The translations under genes and the position numbers were made by a program. 64,000 bases of DNA from Nonlabens sp. MB-3u-79 (GTDB lineage: Bacteria > Bacteroidota > Bacteroidia > Flavobacteriales > Flavobacteriaceae): the NCBI RefSeq assembly GCF_002831625.1, contig NZ_CP025116.1:2905501-2969500 (forward strand). The letters are read 5' to 3'. This document shows, piece by piece, positions 48,904 through 60,900 of this stretch (its first letter is position 1; each line of letters opens with the position of its first letter). Below the pieces are notes generated by a model. The model worked only from the letters and a program-made list of their open reading frames with translations, did not search any database and was not told where the DNA came from.

Positions 48904-51900
48904 ATGGAGTACTTTACTTTTTCTTCAGTCAATGAAACATTCTGTGCCAACAGAAAAAGTTTCTTAAAAATTTTATGTGATGTCCCAAAAATGGGAGTGA
49001 TGTTATTCTTTTTATTTCTAGGAACTTTTTTTTCCTATGGTCAATTTGATGCTTGCGCTAACAATAATAATAGTGCTCCTCCATTCACAGTGGCACAAGC
49101 AAATGACCCATCCTACGGAGCTACATTGGAATTAGCAACTTCAATTATTGGGCCAGGAGATGATTTTTGTATTGGCAACGATCCTGGAAAGGATACGGAA
49201 AATGGATTCGGATCTTTTTTATTTACTGGGGTAAATACGAGTCAACCAGGATGTCCAACACAAGTTTGTTTTTCACCAAGACAAGGTTGTGGTGAAGCAT
49301 TAGGAAATGTATGTGTTTGGATTGAAGATCCCGATAACCCTGGAGAATGGTTAGTTTTAGGAGAACCTAACACAACAGGAAACGAAATTTGTGTACTACT
49401 ACCTCCCGGAGCAAATCAAGCTTCAATTACTATTAGCAGACCTGGTCAGGGCCCAGTTTCTGTAAATAACGTTATTGTAAGCAATCCTCCAGCCTTAACT
49501 ATTGGACAGGATATAAATATTTGTGCCGAAAATCTTCCCATCAATGTAAATTTAACGAATTATGAACTACCAGGTCTAGAAGGAGGAGTTTGGAGTGATG
49601 CGGGAGTTACAATTGGAGATCCTACTTCGGTTCCGATTAATGGAACGGTAGGAACGGAGCTGACATTTACATATACATATGACTTTACTGGAGATGTTGG
49701 GTATGATTGTTTTGTCTCAGAAAATAAAAAAATTACGATTACTGAAAATTGCTGCCAGCCCCCTGTTATTAACTGTCCTAGCGATGTGACCATTGAATGT
49801 GGAACTTCGATAGATCCAACCGTTACAGGAAATCCCACCTCGACCGAAGGTTGCGGTACAGTTGCTTTTAGTTATAATGACATAGTAGTTCCTTCGGAGG
49901 TTTGCTCTAATACCACTACAATTACACGTACATGGACGGCTACTGATGAAGATAATAATATAGTCACTTGTAATCAAGTTATTACCATGTCTGATACCTT
50001 AGCGCCAACTTTTGATGCAGCACCTAGCGCTGTTTCAGATATCGCATGTGATGCAACATTACCGGTTCAGCAGACTTTAACTGCCAGCGATGATTGTTCC
50101 ACACTCTTAGTAGTACCGAGTGTAGATCCATATACAGTAGATATCTGTGCAGGTTATGCCATTACATACCGATGGACAGCCACTGATAATTGTGGTAACA
50201 GCTCAGAGGTGTCAACAACATTTAATGTATTGCCTGATGGCGATGCACCAGTTTTTGATGCAGCACCTAGCGCTGTTTCAGATATCGCATGTGATGCAAC
50301 ATTACCGGTTCAGCAGACTTTAACTGCCAGCGATGATTGTTCCACACTCTTAGTAGTACCGAGTGTAGATCCATATACAGTAGATATTTGTGCAGGTTAT
50401 GCCATTACATACCGATGGACAGCAACTGATAATTGTGGTAACAGCTCAGAGGTGTCAACAACCTTTAATGTGTTGCCTGATACTTTAGCGCCAACTTTTG
50501 ATGCAGCACCTAGCGCTGTTTCAGATATCGCATGTGATGCAACATTACCGGTTCAGCAGACTTTAACTGCCAGCGATGATTGTTCCACACTCTTAGTAGT
50601 ACCGAGTGTAGATCCATATACAGTAGATATCTGTGCAGGATATGCCATTACATACCGTTGGACAGCAACTGATAATTGTGGTAACAGCTCAGAGGTGTCA
50701 ACAACATTTAATGTGTTGCCTGATACTTTAGCGCCAACTTTTGATGCAGCACCTAGCGCTGTTTCAGATATCGCATGTGATGCTACATTACCGGTTCAGC
50801 AGACTTTAACTGCCAGCGATGATTGTTCCACACTCTTAGTAGTACCTAGTGTAGATCCATATACAGTAGATATTTGTGCAGGTTATGCCATTACATACCG
50901 ATGGACAGCGACTGATAATTGTGGTAACAGCTCAGAGGTGTCAACAACCTTTAATGTGTTGCCTGATACTTTAGCGCCAACTTTTGATGCAGCACCAAAC
51001 GCTGTTTCAGATATCGCATGTGATGCAACATTACCGGTTCAGCAGACTTTAACTGCCAGCGATGATTGTTCCACACTTTCAGTCGTACCTAGTGTAGATC
51101 CATATACAGTAGATATTTGTGCAGGATATGCCATTACCTATAGATGGACAGCTACAGATAATTGTGGTAACAGCTCAGAGGTGTCAACAACCTTTAATGT
51201 GTTGCCTGATACCTTAGCGCCAACTTTTGATGCAGCACCTAGCGCTGTTTCAGATATCGCATGTGATGCTACATTACCAGTTCAGCAGACTTTAACTGCC
51301 AGCGATGATTGTTCCACACTCTTAGTAGTACCTAGTGTAGATCCATATACAGTAGATATTTGTGCAGGATATGCCATTACATACCGATGGACAGCGACTG
51401 ATAATTGTGGTAACAGCTCAGAGGTGTCTACAACATTTAATGTATTGCCTGATGGCGATGCACCAGTTTTTGATGCAGCACCAGTAGCAATTGGAGATAT
51501 CGCATGTGATGCAACATTACCGGTTCAGCAGACTTTAACTGCCAGCGATGATTGTTCCACACTCTTAGTAGTACCGAGTGTAGATCCATATACAGTAGAT
51601 ATCTGTGCAGGATATGCCATTACATACCGTTGGACAGCAACTGATAATTGTGGTAACAGCTCAGAGGTGTCAACAACATTTAATGTGTTGCCTGATACTT
51701 TAGCGCCAACTTTTGATGCAGCACCTAGCGCTGTTTCAGATATCGCATGTGATGCTACATTACCGGTTCAGCAGACTTTAACTGCCAGCGATGATTGTTC
51801 CACACTCTTAGTAGTACCTAGTGTAGATCCATATACAGTAGATATTTGTGCAGGTTATGCCATTACATACCGATGGACAGCGACTGATAATTGTGGTAAC

Positions 51901-54900
51901 AGCTCAGAGGTGTCAACAACCTTTAATGTGTTGCCTGATACTTTAGCGCCAACTTTTGATGCAGCACCAAACGCTGTTTCAGATATCGCATGTGATGCAA
52001 CATTACCGGTTCAGCAGACTTTAACTGCCAGCGATGATTGTTCCACACTTTCAGTCGTACCTAGTGTAGATCCATATACAGTAGATATTTGTGCAGGATA
52101 TGCCATTACCTATAGATGGACAGCTACAGATAATTGTGGTAACAGCTCAGAGGTGTCAACAACCTTTAATGTGTTGCCTGATACCTTAGCGCCAACTTTT
52201 GATGCAGCACCTAGCGCTGTTTCAGATATCGCATGTGATGCTACATTACCAGTTCAGCAGACTTTAACTGCCAGCGATGATTGTTCCACACTCTTAGTAG
52301 TACCTAGTGTAGATCCATATACAGTAGATATTTGTGCAGGATATGCCATTACATACCGATGGACAGCGACTGATAATTGTGGTAACAGCTCAGAGGTGTC
52401 AACAACCTTTAATGTGTTGCCTGATACCTTAGCGCCAACTTTTGATGCAGCACCTAGCGCTGTTTCAGATATCGCATGTGATGCTACATTACCAGTTCAG
52501 CAGACTTTAACTGCCAGCGATGATTGTTCCACACTCTTAGTAGTACCTAGTGTAGATCCATATACAGTAGATATTTGTGCAGGATATGCCATTACATACC
52601 GATGGACAGCGACTGATAATTGTGGTAACAGCTCAGAGGTGTCAACAACCTTTAATGTATTGCCTGATGGCGATGCACCAGTTTTTGATGCAGCACCAGT
52701 AGCAATTGGAGATATCGCATGTGATGCAACATTACCGGTTCAGCAGACTTTAACTGCCAGCGATGATTGTTCCACACTCTTAGTAGTACCTAGTGTAGAT
52801 CCATATACAGTAGATATCTGTGCAGGCTATGCCATTACATACCGATGGACAGCAACTGATAATTGTGGTAATAGCTCAGAGGTGTCAACAACATTTAATG
52901 TGTTACCAGATACCTTAGCGCCAACTTTTGATGCAGCACCTAGCGCTGTTTCAGATATCGCATGTGATGCAACATTACCGGTTCAGCAGACTTTAACTGC
53001 CAGCGATGATTGTTCCACACTCTTAGTAGTACCGAGTGTAGATCCATATACAGTAGATATCTGTGCAGGCTATGCCATTACATACCGATGGACAGCCACT
53101 GATAATTGTGGTAACAGCTCAGAGGTGTCAACAACATTTAATGTGTTGCCAGATGGCGATGCACCAGTTTTTGATGCAGCACCTAGCGCTGTTTCAGATA
53201 TCGCATGTGATGCAACATTACCGGTTCAGCAGACTTTAACTGCCAGCGATGATTGTTCCACACTCTTAGTAGTACCTAGTGTAGATCCATATACAGTAGA
53301 TATCTGTGCAGGATATGCCATTACATACCGTTGGACAGCAACGGATAATTGTGGTAACAGCTCAGAGGTGTCAACAACCTTTAATGTATTGCCTGATGGC
53401 GATGCACCAGTTTTTGATGCAGCACCTAGCGCTGTTTCAGATATCGCATGTGATGCAACATTACCGGTTCAGCAGACTTTAACTGCCAGCGATGATTGTT
53501 CCACACTCTCAGTAGTACCTAGTGTAGATCCATATACAGTAGATATCTGTGCAGGATATGCCGTTACATACCGATGGACAGCAACTGATAATTGTGGTAA
53601 CAGCTCAGAGGTGTCAACAACCTTTAATGTGTTGCCTGATACTTTAGCGCCAACTTTTGATGCAGCACCTAGCGCTGTTTCAGATATCGCATGTGATGCA
53701 ACATTACCGGTTCAGCAGACTTTAACTGCCAGCGATGATTGTTCCACACTCTTAGTAGTACCGAGTGTAGATCCATATACAGTAGATATTTGTGCAGGTT
53801 ATGCCATTACATACCGATGGACAGCAACTGATAATTGTGGTAACAGCTCAGAGGTGTCAACAACATTTAATGTGTTGCCAGATGGCGATGCACCAGTTTT
53901 TGATGCAGCACCTAGCGCTGTTTCAGATATCGCATGTGATGCAACATTACCGGTTCAGCAGACTTTAACTGCCAGCGATGATTGTTCCACACTCTTAGTA
54001 GTACCTAGTGTAGATCCATATACAGTAGATATCTGTGCAGGATATGCCATTACATACCGTTGGACAGCAACGGATAATTGTGGTAACAGCTCAGAGGTGT
54101 CAACAACCTTTAATGTATTGCCTGATGGCGATGCACCAGTTTTTGATGCAGCACCTAGCGCTGTTTCAGATATCGCATGTGATGCAACATTACCGGTTCA
54201 GCAGACTTTAACTGCCAGCGATGATTGTTCCACACTCTTAGTAGTACCGAGTGTAGATCCATATACAGTAGATATCTGTGCAGGATATGCCATTACATAC
54301 CGTTGGACAGCAACTGATAATTGTGGTAACAGCTCAGAGGTGTCAACAACATTTAATGTGTTGCCTGATACTTTAGCGCCAACTTTTGATGCAGCACCTA
54401 GCGCTGTTTCAGATATCGCATGTGATGCTACATTACCGGTTCAGCAGACTTTAACTGCCAGCGATGATTGTTCCACACTCTTAGTAGTACCTAGTGTAGA
54501 TCCATATACAGTAGATATTTGTGCAGGTTATGCCATTACATACCGATGGACAGCGACTGATAATTGTGGTAACAGCTCAGAGGTGTCAACAACCTTTAAT
54601 GTGTTGCCTGATACTTTAGCGCCAACTTTTGATGCAGCACCAAACGCTGTTTCAGATATCGCATGTGATGCAACATTACCGGTTCAGCAGACTTTAACTG
54701 CCAGCGATGATTGTTCCACACTTTCAGTCGTACCTAGTGTAGATCCATATACAGTAGATATTTGTGCAGGATATGCCATTACCTATAGATGGACAGCTAC
54801 AGATAATTGTGGTAACAGCTCAGAGGTGTCAACAACCTTTAATGTGTTGCCTGATACCTTAGCGCCAACTTTTGATGCAGCACCTAGCGCTGTTTCAGAT

Positions 54901-57900
54901 ATCGCATGTGATGCTACATTACCAGTTCAGCAGACTTTAACTGCCAGCGATGATTGTTCCACACTCTTAGTAGTACCTAGTGTAGATCCATATACAGTAG
55001 ATATTTGTGCAGGATATGCCATTACATACCGATGGACAGCGACTGATAATTGTGGTAACAGCTCAGAGGTGTCTACAACATTTAATGTATTGCCTGATGG
55101 CGATGCACCAGTTTTTGATGCAGCACCAGTAGCAATTGGAGATATCGCATGTGATGCAACATTACCGGTTCAGCAGACTTTAACTGCCAGCGATGATTGT
55201 TCCACACTCTTAGTAGTACCTAGTGTAGATCCATATACAGTAGATATTTGTGCAGGATATGCCATTACATACCGATGGACAGCGACTGATAATTGTGGTA
55301 ACAGCTCAGAGGTGTCTACAACATTTAATGTATTGCCTGATGGCGATGCACCAGTTTTTGATGCAGCACCAGTAGCAATTGGAGATATCGCATGTGATGC
55401 AACATTACCGGTTCAGCAGACTTTAACTGCCAGCGATGATTGTTCCACACTCTTAGTAGTACCTAGTGTAGATCCATATACAGTAGATATTTGTGCAGGT
55501 TATGCCATTACATACCGATGGACAGCGACTGATAATTGTGGTAACAGCTCAGAGGTGTCAACAACCTTTAATGTGTTGCCTGATACCTTAGCGCCAACTT
55601 TTGATGCAGCACCTAGCGCTGTTTCAGATATCGCATGTGATGCTACATTACCAGTTCAGCAGACTTTAACTGCCAGCGATGATTGTTCCACACTCTTAGT
55701 AGTACCTAGTGTAGATCCATATACAGTAGATATTTGTGCAGGATATGCCATTACATACCGATGGACAGCGACTGATAATTGTGGTAACAGCTCAGAGGTG
55801 TCAACAACCTTTAATGTATTGCCTGATGGCGATGCACCAGTTTTTGATGCAGCACCAGTAGCAATTGGAGATATCGCATGTGATGCAACATTACCGGTTC
55901 AGCAGACTTTAACTGCCAGCGATGATTGTTCCACACTCTTAGTAGTACCTAGTGTAGATCCATATACAGTAGATATCTGTGCAGGATATGCCATTACATA
56001 CCGTTGGACAGCAACGGATAATTGTGGTAACAGCTCAGAGGTGTCAACAACCTTTAATGTATTGCCTGATGGCGATGCACCAGTTTTTGATGCAGCACCT
56101 AGCGCTGTTTCAGATATCGCATGTGATGCAACATTACCGGTTCAGCAGACTTTAACTGCCAGCGATGATTGTTCCACACTCTTAGTAGTACCGAGTGTAG
56201 ATCCATATACAGTAGATATTTGTGCAGGTTATGCCATTACATACCGATGGACAGCAACTGATAATTGTGGTAACAGCTCAGAGGTGTCAACAACCTTTAA
56301 TGTGTTGCCTGATACTTTAGCGCCAACTTTTGATGCAGCACCTAGCGCTGTTTCAGATATCGCATGTGATGCAACATTACCGGTTCAGCAGACTTTAACT
56401 GCCAGCGATGATTGTTCCACACTCTCAGTAGTACCTAGTGTAGATCCATATACAGTAGATATCTGTGCAGGTTATGCCATTACATACCGATGGACAGCCA
56501 CTGATAATTGTGGTAACAGCTCAGAGGTGTCAACAACATTTAATGTGTTACCAGATACCTTAGCGCCAACTTTTGATGCAGCACCTAGCGCTGTTTCAGA
56601 TATCGCATGTGATGCAACATTACCGGTTCAGCAGACTTTAACTGCCAGCGATGATTGTTCCACACTCTTAGTAGTACCGAGTGTAGATCCATATACAGTA
56701 GATATCTGTGCAGGATATGCCATTACATACCGTTGGACAGCAACGGATAATTGTGGTAATAGCTCAGAGGTGTCAACAACATTTAATGTGTTGCCTGATA
56801 CTTTAGCGCCAAGTTTTGATGCAGCACCTAGCGCTGTTTCAGATATAGCATGTGATGCAACATTACCGGTTCAGCAGACTTTAACTGCCAGCGATGATTG
56901 TTCCACACTCCTAGTAGTACCGAGTGTAGATCCATATACAGTAGATATCTGTGCAGGTTATGCCGTTACATACCGATGGACAGCAACGGATAATTGTGGT
57001 AATAGCTCAGAGGTGTCAACAACATTTAATGTATTGCCAGATACCTTAGCGCCAACTTTTGATGCAGCACCTAGCGCTGTTTCAGATATAGCATGTGATG
57101 CAACATTACCGGTTCAGCAGACTTTAACTGCCAGCGATGATTGTTCCACACTCCTAGTAGTACCGAGTGTTGATCCATATACAGTAGATATCTGTGCAGG
57201 TTATGCCATTACATACCGATGGACAGCCACTGATAATTGTGGTAACAGCTCAGAGGTGTCAACAACATTTAATGTGTTACCAGATACCTTAGCGCCAACT
57301 TTTGATGCAGCACCTAGCGCTGTTTCAGATATCGCATGTGATGCAACATTACCGGTTCAGCAGACTTTAACTGCCAGCGATGATTGTTCCACACTCTTAG
57401 TAGTACCGAGTGTAGATCCATATACAGTAGATATCTGTGCAGGTTATGCCATTACATACCGATGGACAGCCACTGATAATTGTGGTAACAGCTCAGAGGT
57501 GTCAACAACATTTAATGTATTGCCTGATGGCGATGCACCAGTTTTTGATGCAGCACCTAGCGCTGTTTCAGATATCGCATGTGATGCAACATTACCGGTT
57601 CAGCAGACTTTAACTGCCAGCGATGATTGTTCCACACTCTTAGTAGTACCGAGTGTAGATCCATATACAGTAGATATCTGTGCAGGCTATGCCATTACAT
57701 ACCGATGGACAGCAACTGATAATTGTGGTAATAGCTCAGAGGTGTCAACAACATTTAATGTGTTACCAGATACCTTAGCGCCAACTTTTGATGCAGCACC
57801 TAGCGCTGTTTCAGATATCGCATGTGATGCAACATTACCGGTTCAGCAGACTTTAACTGCCAGCGATGATTGTTCCACACTCTTAGTAGTACCGAGTGTA

Positions 57901-60900
57901 GATCCATATACAGTAGATATCTGTGCAGGCTATGCCATTACATACCGATGGACAGCCACTGATAATTGTGGTAACAGCTCAGAGGTGTCAACAACATTTA
58001 ATGTGTTGCCAGATGGCGATGCACCAGTTTTTGATGCAGCACCTAGCGCTGTTTCAGATATCGCATGTGATGCAACATTACCGGTTCAGCAGACTTTAAC
58101 TGCCAGCGATGATTGTTCCACACTCTTAGTAGTACCTAGTGTAGATCCATATACAGTAGATATCTGTGCAGGATATGCCATTACATACCGTTGGACAGCA
58201 ACGGATAATTGTGGTAACAGCTCAGAGGTGTCAACAACCTTTAATGTATTGCCTGATGGCGATGCACCAGTTTTTGATGCAGCACCTAGCGCTGTTTCAG
58301 ATATCGCATGTGATGCAACATTACCGGTTCAGCAGACTTTAACTGCCAGCGATGATTGTTCCACACTCTTAGTAGTACCTAGTGTAGATCCATATACAGT
58401 AGATATCTGTGCAGGATATGCCATTACATACCGTTGGACAGCAACGGATAATTGTGGTAACAGCTCAGAGGTGTCAACAACCTTTAATGTATTGCCTGAT
58501 GGCGATGCACCAGTTTTTGATGCAGCACCTAGCGCTGTTTCAGATATCGCATGTGATGCAACATTACCGGTTCAGCAGACTTTAACTGCCAGCGATGATT
58601 GTTCCACACTCTTAGTAGTACCGAGTGTAGATCCATATACAGTAGATATTTGTGCAGGTTATGCCATTACATACCGATGGACAGCAACTGATAATTGTGG
58701 TAACAGCTCAGAGGTGTCAACAACCTTTAATGTGTTGCCTGATACTTTAGCGCCAACTTTTGATGCAGCACCTAGCGCTGTTTCAGATATCGCATGTGAT
58801 GCAACATTACCGGTTCAGCAGACTTTAACTGCCAGCGATGATTGTTCCACACTCTTAGTAGTACCGAGTGTAGATCCATATACAGTAGATATCTGTGCAG
58901 GATATGCCATTACATACCGTTGGACAGCAACGGATAATTGTGGTAATAGCTCAGAGGTGTCAACAACATTTAATGTGTTACCAGATACCTTAGCGCCAAC
59001 TTTTGATGCAGCACCTAGCGCTGTTTCAGATATCGCATGTGATGCAACATTACCGGTTCAGCAGACTTTAACTGCCAGCGATGATTGTTCCACACTCTTA
59101 GTAGTACCGAGTGTAGATCCATATACAGTAGATATTTGTGCAGGTTATGCCATTACATACCGATGGACAGCCACTGATAATTGTGGTAATAGCTCAGAGG
59201 TGTCAACAACATTTAATGTGTTACCAGATACCTTAGCGCCAACTTTTGATGCAGCACCTAGCGCTGTTTCAGATATCGCATGTGATGCAACATTACCGGT
59301 TCAGCAGACTTTAACTGCCAGCGATGATTGTTCCACACTCTTAGTAGTACCGAGTGTAGATCCATATACAGTAGATATTTGTGCAGGTTATGCCATTACA
59401 TACCGATGGACAGCCACTGATAATTGTGGTAATAGCTCAGAGGTGTCAACAACATTTAATGTGTTGCCTGATACTTTAGCGCCAAGTTTTGATGCAGCAC
59501 CTAGCGCTGTTTCAGATATCGCATGTGATGCAACATTACCGGTTCAGCAGACTTTAACTGCCAGCGATGATTGTTCCACACTCCTAGTAGTACCGAGTGT
59601 TGATCCATATACAGTAGATATCTGTGCAGGATATGCCGTTACATACCGATGGACAGCAACGGATAATTGTGGTAATAGCTCAGAGGTGTCAACAACATTT
59701 AATGTGTTGCCTGATACTTTAGCGCCAAGTTTTGATGCAGCACCTAGCGCTGTTTCAGATATAGCATGTGATGCAACATTACCGGTTCAGCAGACTTTAA
59801 CTGCCAGCGATGATTGTTCCACACTCCTAGTAGTACCGAGTGTAGATCCATATACAGTAGATATCTGTGCAGGTTATGCCGTTACATACCGATGGACAGC
59901 AACGGATAATTGTGGTAATAGCTCAGAGGTGTCAACAACATTTAATGTATTGCCAGATACCTTAGCGCCAACTTTTGATGCAGCACCTAGCGCTGTTTCA
60001 GATATAGCATGTGATGCAACATTACCGGTTCAGCAGACTTTAACTGCCAGCGATGATTGTTCCACACTCCTAGTAGTACCGAGTGTTGATCCATATACAG
60101 TAGATATCTGTGCAGGTTATGCCATTACATACCGATGGACAGCCACTGATAATTGTGGTAACAGCTCAGAGGTGTCAACAACATTTAATGTGTTACCAGA
60201 TACCTTAGCGCCAACTTTTGATGCAGCACCTAGCGCTGTTTCAGATATCGCATGTGATGCAACATTACCGGTTCAGCAGACTTTAACTGCCAGCGATGAT
60301 TGTTCCACACTCTTAGTAGTACCGAGTGTAGATCCATATACAGTAGATATCTGTGCAGGATATGCCATTACATACCGTTGGACAGCAACGGATAATTGTG
60401 GTAATAGCTCAGAGGTGTCAACAACATTTAATGTGTTGCCTGATACTTTAGCGCCAAGTTTTGATGCAGCACCTAGCGCTGTTTCAGATATAGCATGTGA
60501 TGCAACATTACCGGTTCAGCAGACTTTAACTGCCAGCGATGATTGTTCCACACTCCTAGTAGTACCGAGTGTAGATCCATATACAGTAGATATCTGTGCA
60601 GGTTATGCCGTTACATACCGATGGACAGCAACGGATAATTGTGGTAATAGCTCAGAGGTGTCAACAACATTTAATGTATTGCCAGATACCTTAGCGCCAA
60701 CTTTTGATGCAGCACCTAGCGCTGTTTCAGATATAGCATGTGATGCAACATTACCGGTTCAGCAGACTTTAACTGCCAGCGATGATTGTTCCACACTCCT
60801 AGTAGTACCGAGTGTTGATCCATATACAGTAGATATCTGTGCAGGTTATGCCATTACATACCGATGGACAGCCACTGATAATTGTGGTAACAGCTCAGAG